The notes below the pieces were generated by a model. The model did not search any database. It saw only the letters and a list, made by a program, of their open reading frames with translations, and was not told the origin of the DNA. Source: Rhodobacterales bacterium 32-67-9 (GTDB lineage Bacteria; Pseudomonadota; Alphaproteobacteria; Rhodobacterales; Rhodobacteraceae). Taken from it: 34,235 nucleotides of DNA. A program made the translations under genes and the position numbers. Location of the stretch: positions 1 to 34,235 of the forward strand of contig NCEA01000007.1 of NCBI GenBank assembly GCA_002280515.1, read 5' to 3'. Below, piece after piece: positions 7,119 through 15,140 of the stretch (the stretch's first letter is position 1; each line of letters begins with the position of its first letter).

Positions 7119-7980
7119 CCCCGGCCCCTTTGCGGCGATGCTTGCGGTCCTCGTCCTCGCCGGTCAGCGCGGCGTCCCGCACCAGCCGCTCCTCTCCCGC
7201 GAGACAGACGAAGCGTTGCCCGCGCATCCGGCCAATGAGCGTCAGGCCGACCTGACGCGCGATTTCCACCCCCCAGGCGGTGAAGCCCGAGCGTGAGGCA
7301 AGCACGGGAATGCCCATCAGCGCCGTCTTGATCACCATCTCCGATGTCAGCCGTCCGGTCGTGTAGAGGATCTTGTCGGCCGCCGGCACGCTCTCGCGGA
7401 ACATGTAGCCGGCGATCTTGTCGACCGCGTTGTGGCGCCCGACATCCTCCATGTAGACAAGCGGCCGGTCACCCTGGCAAAGAACCGTGCCGTGGATCGC
7501 GCCCGCCTCGAGATAGAGCGAGGGCGTCGTGTTGACCTCCTTCGCCAGCGCGTAAAGCCAGCTTGCCCGCACTTCGGCCGGCGGCAGCGCCAGCCCCTCC
7601 AGCCCCTCCATCATGTCGCCAAAGACCGTGCCGACGGCACATCCGGAGGTCCGGGTCTTCTTCCTGACCTTCTCCTCGTAGGAGGTCTGGCGTTCGGTCC
7701 GCACCACGACCGTCTCGATCTCCTCGTCGTAGTCGACGCCGGTCACCACGTCATCGGCGCGCAGCATCCCCTGATTGCGCAGGAAGCCCACGGCAAGGTA
7801 ATCGGGATAATCGCCGATCGTCATCGCCGTCACGATCTCCTGCGCGTTGAGGTAGATCGTCAGCGGCCGCTCCTCCACCACCGAGATCTCGGTCGCGGCG
7901 CCGGTCTGGTCGGTGCCGGTGACGCGCCGCGTCAGCCTCGGATCGGCGGGGTCGGGAAGGATCGGCAGGGCAGGGGGCAT
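7111..7980 (-). CDS. fdhD: Formate dehydrogenase accessory sulfurtransferase FdhD
   Basis: Delivers sulfur from a cysteine desulfurase to the bis-MGD cofactor of formate dehydrogenase, a step needed for activity. Family features include EISVVEERPLTIYLN, TIGDYPDYLAVGFLRNQG, VYMEDVGRHNAVDKI, YTTGRLTSEMV and ASRSGFTAWGVE. The sulfur-carrying cysteine is C114 in TSGCAVGT; the second cysteine of the E. coli CxxC loop is Gly here. I chose the ATG at 7980 (289 aa) because it has a GGAAAG site 7 bases upstream and leaves room for an operator-like repeat; an upstream ATG at 8007 has a poor ribosome site. First gene of an overlapping operon through GNAT, mobA, mobB, the unknown gene and moeA. Divergent from the DUF2478 gene. 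Confidence 0.95.
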   Translation of the reverse strand: MPPALPILPDPADPRLTRRVTGTDQTGAATEISVVEERPLTIYLNAQEIVTAMTIGDYPDYLAVGFLRNQGMLRADDVVTGVDYDEEIETVVVRTERQTSYEEKVRKKTRTSGCAVGTVFGDMMEGLEGLALPPAEVRASWLYALAKEVNTTPSLYLEAGAIHGTVLCQGDRPLVYMEDVGRHNAVDKIAGYMFRESVPAADKILYTTGRLTSEMVIKTALMGIPVLASRSGFTAWGVEIARQVGLTLIGRMRGQRFVCLAGEERLVRDAALTGEDEDRKHRRKGAGDD

Positions 7981-7996
7981 CGGGCGGCTTTCCGTT

Positions 7997-8023
7997 TCGC
8001 CCGGCATCTTGTATTCCGGGCGA
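7997..8023. promoter_or_regulatory. Perfect 8-bp inverted repeat in fdhD / DUF2478 divergent region
   Basis: TCGCCCGG (7997-8004) and CCGGGCGA (8016-8023) are perfect inverted arms separated by 11 bases, with half-site centres 19 bases apart. The repeat fills most of the 63-base gap between the chosen fdhD start (7980) and the DUF2478 start (8044). It could be an operator controlling both directions, or a 5' leader hairpin that affects ribosome access. It argues for the shorter fdhD reading frame. Confidence 0.45.
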
Positions 8024-8043
8024 GGCAGTTTCAAGGGGAAGCC

Positions 8044-8550
8044 ATGCTTGGCTATGTCATCTCGGAAGGGCGCGGCACGGCAGACCGCTATCTGGCCGAG
8101 GTCGTCCACCGGCTTCATGCCGAGGGCGTGGCGGTGGCCGGCGCGGTGCAGGTCAATTCCGACCAGAGCGATCTCCAGCGCTGCGACATGGACCTGCACG
8201 TGATCGGGCCGGGACGGATCGTGCGGATCAGCCAGAATCTCGGGGCGCTCTCCAAGGGCTGTCGGCTCGACCCGGCGGGACTCGAACAGGCGGTCGGGCT
8301 GGTCGAGGCGACGCTCGACGCCACCGACCGGCCCCGGCTTCTGGTGGTCAACAAGTTCGGCAAGCAGGAGATCGAGGGTCGTGGGTTTCGCCCGGTTATC
8401 GGCCGGGCGCTGACCGAGGGCATCGCGGTCCTGACCGCCGTCAACACCGCGAGCCTCGCGGGGTTCCGCGCCTTCGCCGAGGGCATGGAGCAGGAAGTGC
8501 CGCTCGATATCGCTGCGATCCTCGACTGGAGCCGCCGCGCGGCGGGCTGA
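8044..8550 (+). CDS. DUF2478 family protein (degenerate P-loop NTPase-like)
   Basis: A 168-residue cytoplasmic protein recognised as DUF2478 by the segment LLVVNKFGKQEIEGRGFR near residue 100 and its overall pattern. The N-terminus, YVISEGRGTADRYLAEVVHRL, follows the strand-loop-helix layout of MobB or THEP1 nucleotide-binding proteins, but the loop lacks the Lys-Ser/Thr of a true Walker A. DUF2478 members are often annotated as molybdenum-transport related because of their neighbours; their function is not established to my knowledge. Here the gene is divergent from fdhD and followed after 129 bases by tupBCA. Ribosome site AAGGGGAAG precedes the ATG. A role in sensing or handling molybdate/tungstate, or in cofactor binding, is inferred from context only. 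Confidence 0.82.
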   Translation: MLGYVISEGRGTADRYLAEVVHRLHAEGVAVAGAVQVNSDQSDLQRCDMDLHVIGPGRIVRISQNLGALSKGCRLDPAGLEQAVGLVEATLDATDRPRLLVVNKFGKQEIEGRGFRPVIGRALTEGIAVLTAVNTASLAGFRAFAEGMEQEVPLDIAAILDWSRRAAG

Positions 8551-8586
8551 GGCAGCTTCAGCGACGGGCGGGAATGTCGCAAATGT

Positions 8587-8622
8587 GGACAAAATGTCCG
8601 AAGTGATGGTCAACTTGTCCAT
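8587..8622. promoter_or_regulatory. Twin palindromic operator upstream of tupBCA
   Basis: Two similar palindromes lie in the leader of tupB. Site 1 has GGACA-AAA-TGTCC (8587-8599, perfect arms, centre 8593). Site 2 reads ATGGTCAA-C-TTGTCCAT (8606-8622, one mismatch, centre 8614). Aligned on their centres they share TGG.CAA..TGTCC. The centres are 21 bases apart, two helical turns, which suits cooperative binding by a dimeric repressor. A further GCGAC-N10-GTCGC inverted repeat sits just upstream (8561-8580). A metal-oxyanion-responsive regulator is a natural candidate; the motif does not look like the E. coli ModE site. Confidence 0.6.
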
Positions 8623-8679
8623 TTCCTCGCCTATGCTCACCCCCTAAGGATTGGCGCGACCGAGGGGAACGAGCCGGCA

Positions 8680-9384
8680 ATGAACGATATCTATCAAGGC
8701 CTTTACCAGGCGATGCGTCTTCTGGTGACGCTCGATCCCGGCCTTGTGGAAATCACGGCCCGGTCGCTTCAGGTAACCCTGACGGCGACGGTCATCGCCT
8801 CGGCGATCGGGTTGCCGCTTGGTGCGTGGATCGCGGTCAACCGGTTCTGGCTCCGCCGCTATGCCATCGCGATCCTCAATGCGTTGATGGGGTTGCCGCC
8901 GGTCGTCGTCGGGCTGATGGTCTATGTCGTCCTTTCGCGGGCCGGCCCGCTTGGCGTGCTCGGGCTGCTCTTCACGCCCACCGCGATGATCATTGCCCAG
9001 ATCATCATCATTACCCCGATCATCGCCTCGATCTCGCATCAGGCAATCCGTGATCTCTGGGCCGACTACCATGATCTCCTGATCTCGCTCCATGCCAGCC
9101 GCCGGCAGCGGATCGCGACGCTGCTCTGGGACGGGCGGCGGGCGCTGATGACGGCGGCGCTCGCCGGCTTCGGGCGGGCCATCGGCGAGGTCGGCGCGAT
9201 CATGATCGTCGGCGGCAATATCGACCATGCGACGCGGGTCCTGACCACGGCTATCGCGCTCGAGACCGGCAAGGGCGACTTCGCGCTGGCGCTTGCACTT
9301 GGCTTCATCCTCATCGCTCTCGCCATCGCCGTGAACCTTGCTCTGCATATCCTGTCGGGAACCGAAAGGGGCAGCCGATGGTGA
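8680..9384 (+). CDS. tupB: Tungstate ABC transporter, permease TupB
   Basis: Inner-membrane permease of a tungstate importer, 234 aa. Several hydrophobic segments are visible: about 30-52, 60-82, 93-115 and a C-terminal one at about 203-225. The cytoplasmic coupling loop reads GFGRAIGEVGAIMIVGGNI (about 162-180), characteristic of TupB/WtpB/ModB-type permeases that contact the ATPase. The segment ALMGLPPVVVGLMVY and the short length fit TupB better than molybdate permease ModB. First gene of tupB-tupC-tupA, with tupC overlapping by 7 bases. The leader contains paired palindromes. Confidence 0.9.
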   Translation: MNDIYQGLYQAMRLLVTLDPGLVEITARSLQVTLTATVIASAIGLPLGAWIAVNRFWLRRYAIAILNALMGLPPVVVGLMVYVVLSRAGPLGVLGLLFTPTAMIIAQIIIITPIIASISHQAIRDLWADYHDLLISLHASRRQRIATLLWDGRRALMTAALAGFGRAIGEVGAIMIVGGNIDHATRVLTTAIALETGKGDFALALALGFILIALAIAVNLALHILSGTERGSRW

Positions 9385-10094
9385 GCTCGATCCTGCCCCT
9401 GACCCTCGACGCGGTGGAACTTCGACGCGGTGGCAAGCGCATCCTCGGCCCGGTCTCGCTTACCCTCGACGGCGATGGTATCACCATCGTCCTCGGCCCG
9501 AATGGCAGCGGCAAGACAACGCTCCTGCGGACAATGCACGGGCTGGAACGGATCAACCGGGGGCACGCGAGGTGGACCGGCGACGCGGATAGGGTCCACG
9601 CGCGGCAGGCCTTCGTCTTCCAGACCCCGGTGCTGATGCGTCGCTCGGTTCTCGACTGCATCGCCTATCCCTTGCGGCTCGACGGCGTCGACCGGCGCAG
9701 CGCCCGCGACCGCGCCGCCGAAGTCGCTGCATCGGTGGGTCTCACCGCCACGCTCGACGCGCCGGCCCAGATCCTTTCGGGCGGTGAGCGGCAGAAGATG
9801 TCGCTGGCCCGGGCTTTGATCCGCACACCCGAGGTGCTTTTTCTCGATGAACCCTGCGCCAATCTCGACATGGCTTCGATGGCCGAGATCGAGGCGATCC
9901 TGATCCGCACGCGCAATGCCGGCACGCGGATCGTCATGTCCACCCACAACATCGGCCAAGCCCGTCGCCTCGCCGATGACATCCTCTTCCTCCACGACGG
10001 CCGGGTCATCGAATCCGCCCGCCGTGACGCGTTCTTTGCCGGGCCCGGAACGCCAGAGGCCAGGGCCCATATCAACGGAGACCTTCTTCCATGA
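9378..10094 (+). CDS. tupC: Tungstate ABC transporter, ATP-binding protein TupC
   Basis: Cytoplasmic ATPase powering tungstate uptake, 238 aa. Walker A GPNGSGKTT is at 40-48, the Q-loop at FQTP (81-84), the ABC signature LSGGERQ at 133-139, Walker B LFLDEP at 154-159 and the switch His in STHN near residue 193. There is no C-terminal TOBE/molbindin domain of the kind that regulates ModC, which agrees with the TupC type. Overlaps tupB by 7 bases and tupA by 4 (ATGA). Confidence 0.92.
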   Translation: MVSSILPLTLDAVELRRGGKRILGPVSLTLDGDGITIVLGPNGSGKTTLLRTMHGLERINRGHARWTGDADRVHARQAFVFQTPVLMRRSVLDCIAYPLRLDGVDRRSARDRAAEVAASVGLTATLDAPAQILSGGERQKMSLARALIRTPEVLFLDEPCANLDMASMAEIEAILIRTRNAGTRIVMSTHNIGQARRLADDILFLHDGRVIESARRDAFFAGPGTPEARAHINGDLLP

Positions 10095-10894
10095 CCTTCA
10101 AGACCCTGCTTGCCACCGTCTCTGCGCTCTGGCTGGCCACCGCGGCCGGCGCCGAGGAGATGAAGATGGCCGTCACCACCTCCTTCGCCAATTCCGGACT
10201 GGCCGAAATCCTGCTGCCGCAGATCGAGAAGGACACCGGCATCACGGTGGAGCTTCTCGTCGTCGGCACCGGCCAGGCGCTGAAGCTCGGCGCGGCGGGC
10301 GATGTCGATGCCGCCCTCGTCCATGCCCGCGCCGCCGAGGAGAAGTTCGTCGCCGACGGCGACGCCACCCACCGGCGCGAGATCATGTACAACGACTTCA
10401 TCGTCGTCGGCCCCTCGGGCGATCCGGCGGGGGCGAAGGCTGCCACGACCGCGAAGGACGCGTTCGCGACGATCGCGGCGGCGCAGGCCCCCTTCGTCAG
10501 CCGCGGCGATGACAGCGGCACCCACAAGGCGGAACTCGCGATCTGGGCCGCCGCCGGGGTTGAACCCTCGGGCGACTGGTACAAGGCCGTGGGCCAGGGT
10601 ATGGGCGCCGCGCTGAACACCGCCGCCGGGATGGACGCCTATATCTTCGCCGACCGGGCAAGCTGGCTCAATTTCGGAAACAAGGGGGATCTTGCGCTTC
10701 TCTTCGAAGGTGATCCGGCGCTCTTCAACCAGTATGCCTATCTGCCGGTGAACCCCGAAAAGCACCCGCATGTGAAGGCCGAGGCGGCGAAGGCGCTTGA
10801 GAACTGGCTGACGAGCGACACCGCGAAGGCGCTGATCGAAGGCTACACCATCGCCGGTCAGCAGCTCTTCACCTTCAACGCCCAGCCGATGTGA
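10091..10894 (+). CDS. tupA: Tungstate-binding periplasmic protein TupA
   Basis: Periplasmic substrate-binding protein, 267 aa, with a Sec signal peptide (about residues 1-21, ending ATAAGA before EE). TupA-type motifs are present: TTSFANSGL early, LVVGTGQALKLG, ALVHARAAEEKFV, IMYNDFIVVGP and FVSRGDDSGTHKAE. These distinguish it from ModA and resemble the high-affinity tungstate binders that exclude molybdate. It is last in the operon here (B-C-A), whereas A-B-C order is common elsewhere. A GC-rich stem-loop follows the stop. The specificity call rests on family resemblance. Confidence 0.92.
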   Translation: MTFKTLLATVSALWLATAAGAEEMKMAVTTSFANSGLAEILLPQIEKDTGITVELLVVGTGQALKLGAAGDVDAALVHARAAEEKFVADGDATHRREIMYNDFIVVGPSGDPAGAKAATTAKDAFATIAAAQAPFVSRGDDSGTHKAELAIWAAAGVEPSGDWYKAVGQGMGAALNTAAGMDAYIFADRASWLNFGNKGDLALLFEGDPALFNQYAYLPVNPEKHPHVKAEAAKALENWLTSDTAKALIEGYTIAGQQLFTFNAQPM

Positions 10895-10901
10895 ACTCGC
10901 C

Positions 10902-10931
10902 GTGCCGGTCCGCCTTTCGGCGGGCCGGCAC
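10902..10931. terminator. GC-rich stem-loop between tupA and ade (likely bidirectional transcription end)
   Basis: A 13-base stem (10902-10914 with 10919-10931, one G-U pair) and a TTTC loop begin 7 bases after the tupA stop. The arms read GTGCCGGTCCGCC and GGCGGGCCGGCAC. No clear T-tract follows, so it may act as a weak intrinsic terminator or an mRNA 3' stabiliser. The convergent adenine deaminase gene ends about 95 bases further on. Confidence 0.55.
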
Positions 10932-11024
10932 TAGGGTCGGGAACGGCGCTTGGCGGCCGAGAAGGCGCAGGGACGCCGGAAAGGACGCGTCGCGCGATCT
11001 TCCCGCAGGACGGTGTCGCGGTTT

Positions 11025-12722
11025 TCAGCCGGGGATGATCTCGAACTTCTCGACGTCGACCATGCCCCGGTCGGTGATCTTCAGGGCCGGGATGACCGGC
11101 AGCGCCAGAAACGCGAGTTGCAGGAACGGCTCGTCCAGCGTCACCCCAAGGTCACGGGCGGCGGCGCGCAAGGCGACCAGCCGGTCGCGCACGTCCTCAA
11201 AGGGGTTGAGGCTCATCAGCCCTGCGACCGGCAGCGCAAGCTCGGCCAGCACCGCGCCGTCCCGCACGACGACAAATCCGCCCTCGATCTCGCCCAGCCG
11301 GTTGGCGGCGAGCGCCATGTCGGCATAATCCGCCCCCACGACCGCGATATTGTGGTGATCGTGGCAGACCGTCGAGGCGATGGCCCCGGCCTCGATGCCG
11401 AAGCCCTTGACGAAGCCGGTCGCGATGTTGCCGTTCTTTCCGTGCCGCTCCACAACCGCGATCCGCATCAGGTCGCGGGTCGGATCGGGGCGCTTGTCGC
11501 CATCGCTGATCGCGATCTCCTCGCGCAGATGCTCGGTGATGATCTTGCCTTCGAGGATGCCGATCACATCGGTCTCCACCCGGTTTGCCCGGGCGCGGAA
11601 ATCCTCCGGGCGCACACGCGGCGCCTTTACTGACTGGCGTCCGACCGGCGGGATCACCGTCCGCGCGGCAAAGGCCGCGCCGTCGGCCCGCTGCCCTGCA
11701 CACAGCACGAGTTGCGCGTGGCAGCCCTCCAGACTGTCCACCGCGACGATATCGGCGCGTTTGCCCGGCGCGATCTGGCCGCGATCCTTCAACCCGAAGG
11801 CCTCCGCCCCCGACAGCGACGCCGCGCGATAGGCGGCGAGCGGCGCGGTGCCAAGGGCGATCAGCCGGCGGATCATGTAGTCGAGATGGCCGTGCTCGGC
11901 GATGTCGAGCGGGTTCCGGTCGTCGGTGCAAAGGCACATGTAGGCCGAGGTCGCCTCGGTCAGCACCGGCTGCAACGCATCGAGATCCTTGGAGACCGAG
12001 CCTTCGCGGATCAGCACCCGCATGCCCTTGCTCAGCTTCTCCCGCGCCTCCGCGGCCGTCGTCGCCTCGTGCTCGGTCCGTATCCCGGCGGCGATATAGG
12101 CGTTGAGATCGCGGCCCGAGAGTTGCGGGCAATGGCCGTCGATATGGCCGCCCTCGAACAGCCTGAGCTTCGCCATCGCGCCCGGATCGCGGTGGATGAC
12201 GCCGGGATAGTTCATGAACTCGGCCAGCCCGATCCCGGTCTCGTGCCCCATCACCCTTTCCAGATCGGCGGCGTCGATCCGCGCGCCCGCCGTCTCCATC
12301 TCGGTCGAGGGAACGCAGGAGGAGAGCTGCACGCGGATATCCATCACCGTATGGCGCGCCGCTTCCTGGAAATAGCGGATGCCGTCGAGGCCGACCACAT
12401 TGGCGATCTCGTGCGGGTCGCAGATCGCCGTCGTCACACCGCGCGGGGCGACGCAGCGATCAAATTCAAAGGGCGTGACGAGAGAGCTTTCGATATGCAG
12501 ATGCGTGTCGATGAAGCCGGGAACGAGCGTCAGGCCGACGACGTCGATCACCTCGCGCCCTTCGTAGGCGGCGCCTATCCCGACGATCGTGTCGCCGGCG
12601 ATCGCCACATCGCCTTCGATCATCGCCCCGGTCACGACATCGAAGACCCGCCCCCCGCGCAACACCAGATCGGCCGGCGCGTCGCCCCGGCCCTGGGCGA
12701 TCCGTTGTTCGAGTTCCGTCAT
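11025..12722 (-). CDS. ade: Adenine deaminase
   Basis: Amidohydrolase-superfamily enzyme converting adenine to hypoxanthine in purine salvage, 565 aa. The metal-binding DTHLHIESS lies near residue 90, followed by [11 protein letters not shown], a GHCPQLSG segment, [15 protein letters not shown], and a C-terminal adenine-deaminase domain containing [12 protein letters not shown]. Length and domain order are those of bacterial Ade. I chose the ATG at 12722 because a GGGAGG site lies 6 bases upstream and the protein then begins in the usual way; the frame is open for another 51 codons upstream but lacks family resemblance there. Convergent with tupA and divergent from an MFS permease. The exact purine substrate is inferred from the family. 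Confidence 0.92.
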   Translation of the reverse strand: MTELEQRIAQGRGDAPADLVLRGGRVFDVVTGAMIEGDVAIAGDTIVGIGAAYEGREVIDVVGLTLVPGFIDTHLHIESSLVTPFEFDRCVAPRGVTTAICDPHEIANVVGLDGIRYFQEAARHTVMDIRVQLSSCVPSTEMETAGARIDAADLERVMGHETGIGLAEFMNYPGVIHRDPGAMAKLRLFEGGHIDGHCPQLSGRDLNAYIAAGIRTEHEATTAAEAREKLSKGMRVLIREGSVSKDLDALQPVLTEATSAYMCLCTDDRNPLDIAEHGHLDYMIRRLIALGTAPLAAYRAASLSGAEAFGLKDRGQIAPGKRADIVAVDSLEGCHAQLVLCAGQRADGAAFAARTVIPPVGRQSVKAPRVRPEDFRARANRVETDVIGILEGKIITEHLREEIAISDGDKRPDPTRDLMRIAVVERHGKNGNIATGFVKGFGIEAGAIASTVCHDHHNIAVVGADYADMALAANRLGEIEGGFVVVRDGAVLAELALPVAGLMSLNPFEDVRDRLVALRAAARDLGVTLDEPFLQLAFLALPVIPALKITDRGMVDVEKFEIIPG

Positions 12723-12856
12723 GCATGCCTCCCGGGGGTCGGTTCGAAACCTGTCGCCGCCACTCTTCCCCAGCGGCGCCGGCAGTTCAATGGCCGGCAC
12801 CCTTGCATGCCCCCGCAATCTGCCGCAGGGTCGCGCCGAGCGGGCGCGGGGGAACG
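12723..12856. other. Divergent intergenic region ade / MFS with inverted repeat
   Basis: This 134-base gap should hold promoters for both ade and the MFS gene. It contains two GCCGGC arms (12778-12783 and 12793-12798) separated by 9 bases, able to form a hairpin on either strand or serve as an operator. I see no convincing -35/-10 pair. Confidence 0.3.
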
Positions 12857-14041
12857 ATGCGGGCGGGATTGGCATTCTTGGTGGCGGGCTATGTGCTCAG
12901 CCAGTTCTACCGCGCCTTTCTGGCGGTCCTGTCGCCGGTCCTCGGGGCCGAGATCGGGGCGATGCCCGGCGATCTGGCGCTGTCGTCGGGCATCTGGTTC
13001 CTGATCTTCGCGGTGATGCAGATGCCGGTGGGGGCCGCGCTCGACCGGATCGGGCCGAGGATCACCGTCTCGGTTCTGCTCGGGCTTGGCGGTGGCGGCG
13101 GCGCGCTGATCTTCGCGCTGGCCGAGGGGCCGGGCGCGGTGCATCTGGCGATGGCGCTGATCGGGATCGGCTGTTCGCCGGTCCTGATGGCGTCCTACTA
13201 CATCTTCGCGCGGGTCTATTCGCCGGCCGTCTTCGGCACCCTTGCCGGGGCGATCATCGGGCTCGGGTCGCTCGGCAATATCGCCGGGGCGGCGCCGCTG
13301 GCCTGGCTGGCAGAGCTCGCCGGCTGGCGCGAGACCCTATTTGGCCTTGCCGCCGTGACGTTCCTTGTCGCCCTCGCGCTCTGGTTCTTCGTCCGCGATC
13401 CCGAGCGGGTGGAAATGCCGGAGACCGGGCGCGGTTCGGTGATGGACCTCCTGAAGGTTCCCGGCCTCTGGGCGATCGTCCTGATGATGTCGGTCGCCTA
13501 TGCGCCCGCCGCCTCGATCCGGGGGCTCTGGGCCGGGCCGTACCTGTCTTCGGTCTTCGGTGCCGATGCCCAGGCGATCGGGCGGGCGACGCTGGTGATG
13601 GCGCTCGCGATGGTGGCGGGCAACTTCGCCTACGGCCCCCTCGACCGGATCTTCGGCACAAGGAAATGGGTGGTCTTCTGGGGCAACGCGCTGGGCGCGG
13701 CCTGCCTTGCCGCGCTGGTGCTCTGGCCGGCGTCGGGTTTCTGGAGCGCGACAGCACTTCTGGCGGCGTTGGGGTTCTTCGGGTCGTCGTTCCCGGCGAT
13801 CATGGCGCACGCGCGCACGTTCTTTCCGCCGCATCTCGTCGGGCGCGGGGTGACGCTGGTCAACATGTTCGGCATCGGTGGGGCCGGCATCCTGCAATTC
13901 GCTTCGGGGCGATTCCACCGCGTCATGACGGATGGCGCCGCGACGCCCGAGGCGCCCTTCGCCGCGCTTTTCGCCTTCTTCCTCGTGCCGCTCCTGATCG
14001 GCCTCGGACTGTATCTCTTCAGCCGCGACGCGGCGGGCTAG
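12857..14041 (+). CDS. MFS family transporter
   Basis: A 394-residue integral membrane protein with about twelve hydrophobic segments in two halves, in the major facilitator superfamily. The loop after the second segment reads [10 protein letters not shown], the MFS motif-A type, and the cytoplasmic centre [17 protein letters not shown] separates the two halves. The ATG at 12857 has a GGGGGAA site just before it and the first membrane helix begins at once; the upstream 44 codons in frame do not look like protein. Divergent from adenine deaminase, so a purine or related metabolite is a possible substrate, but the sequence does not identify it. Confidence 0.85.
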   Translation: MRAGLAFLVAGYVLSQFYRAFLAVLSPVLGAEIGAMPGDLALSSGIWFLIFAVMQMPVGAALDRIGPRITVSVLLGLGGGGGALIFALAEGPGAVHLAMALIGIGCSPVLMASYYIFARVYSPAVFGTLAGAIIGLGSLGNIAGAAPLAWLAELAGWRETLFGLAAVTFLVALALWFFVRDPERVEMPETGRGSVMDLLKVPGLWAIVLMMSVAYAPAASIRGLWAGPYLSSVFGADAQAIGRATLVMALAMVAGNFAYGPLDRIFGTRKWVVFWGNALGAACLAALVLWPASGFWSATALLAALGFFGSSFPAIMAHARTFFPPHLVGRGVTLVNMFGIGGAGILQFASGRFHRVMTDGAATPEAPFAALFAFFLVPLLIGLGLYLFSRDAAG

Positions 14042-14087
14042 CCTTGCCGGCCCCCGTGCGCTACCCATCGGGTCGGAAGGAGAGGTC

Positions 14088-15140
14088 ATGGCCCCCGACA
14101 TCGCGAAGATCGAGGTTATCGCCCCCAACCTGAAGCGCCGCCTTTCCGGCGTGACGGCGACGATCGTGCGGCTGGTGCCGATGCAGGCCGGAATGATCGG
14201 CATTGCCGCGACGGGGCCGGGCCTGCCCGCCCATGTGCCGCACCTGCCGCTCTGGCGCCTCTTTGTCCTGCCACGCGACCGGGTCCGGGTCTGGCACGCC
14301 CGCCGCAATACCGAGATGCTGCTGGGCCTCATCCTTACAAGGCTTTTCCGGCGGCGGCTGAAACTTCTCTTCACATCGGCTTCGCAGCGCAGACACTCGG
14401 GCTACACCCGATGGCTGATCGCCCGGATGGACGGGGTGGTTGCCACCTCGCGGAAGACCGCGGCCTATCTCGAACGCCCGCCGGTGGTGATCCTGCACGG
14501 CATCGACACGGAAGGGTTTTCGCCCGCCGCCGACCGCGCGGCGCTGCGGCGCCGGCTCGGCCTGCCCGAGGGCCACGCGATCCTTGGCTGCTATGGTCGT
14601 ATCCGGAGCCAGAAAGGCACCGATGCCTTCGTCGAGGTGGCGCTGGCGCTCCTGCCCGGCCGACCGGACGTGACCGCGCTTGTCATGGGGCGCGCGACGG
14701 AGGGGCACGACGGCTTTCTCGCCGGGCTGAAGGGCAAGGTCTCCGAGGCGGGCCTTGCCGACCGCATCCGCTTTCTTCCCGAGGTTCCGGTGCACGAGAT
14801 CGCCGACTGGTACCGTGTGCTCGACCTCTATGTCGCGCCGCAGCGCTGGGAGGGATTCGGCCTGACGCCGATCGAGGCGATGGCCTGCGGCGTGCCGGTC
14901 GTCGCCACCCGCGTCGGCGCCTTCGAAGAGATCGTGACCGGCGATACCGGCACGCTGGTCCCGCCCGGCGACATCCATGCGCTTGCCGACGCCATCGCCC
15001 CCTGGCTCGACGCCCCCGCGCGGCGGCGGGCGGCAGGAGCGGCGGCACTTGCGCGGGTGCGCTCCACCTTCCGGATCGAGGATGAGGCGGCTTCGCTCGT
15101 CGCGGTCTACCGCCGGCTTCTGGCGGGGGAACGCTGGTGA
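14088..15140 (+). CDS. Glycosyltransferase family 4 protein
   Basis: GT-B-fold retaining glycosyltransferase, 350 aa, likely acting on a cell-surface glycan. The C-terminal nucleotide-sugar domain shows GCYGRIRSQKGTD near 165 and the E-x7-E motif EGFGLTPIE beginning at residue 255, then ACGVPVVATRVGAFEEIV. The N-terminal acceptor domain includes FTSASQRRHSG and VVATSRKTAAYL. A GGAAGGAGAGG site precedes the ATG. Its end overlaps the next gene by 4 bases, so it is an operon with the GT29-like protein. Sugar and acceptor are unknown; lipopolysaccharide core is a reasonable guess. Confidence 0.9.
   Translation: MAPDIAKIEVIAPNLKRRLSGVTATIVRLVPMQAGMIGIAATGPGLPAHVPHLPLWRLFVLPRDRVRVWHARRNTEMLLGLILTRLFRRRLKLLFTSASQRRHSGYTRWLIARMDGVVATSRKTAAYLERPPVVILHGIDTEGFSPAADRAALRRRLGLPEGHAILGCYGRIRSQKGTDAFVEVALALLPGRPDVTALVMGRATEGHDGFLAGLKGKVSEAGLADRIRFLPEVPVHEIADWYRVLDLYVAPQRWEGFGLTPIEAMACGVPVVATRVGAFEEIVTGDTGTLVPPGDIHALADAIAPWLDAPARRRAAGAAALARVRSTFRIEDEAASLVAVYRRLLAGERW

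Noticed and set aside
12731-12760. tRNA T-arm-like string GGTTCGAAACC
   Set aside because: The flanks cannot form a T-stem of five pairs nor a cloverleaf on either strand; the string is only a short palindrome.
12723-12875. 51-codon N-terminal extension of adenine deaminase
   Set aside because: The extension is proline/arginine-rich, without family resemblance, and the ATG at 12722 has a good ribosome site.
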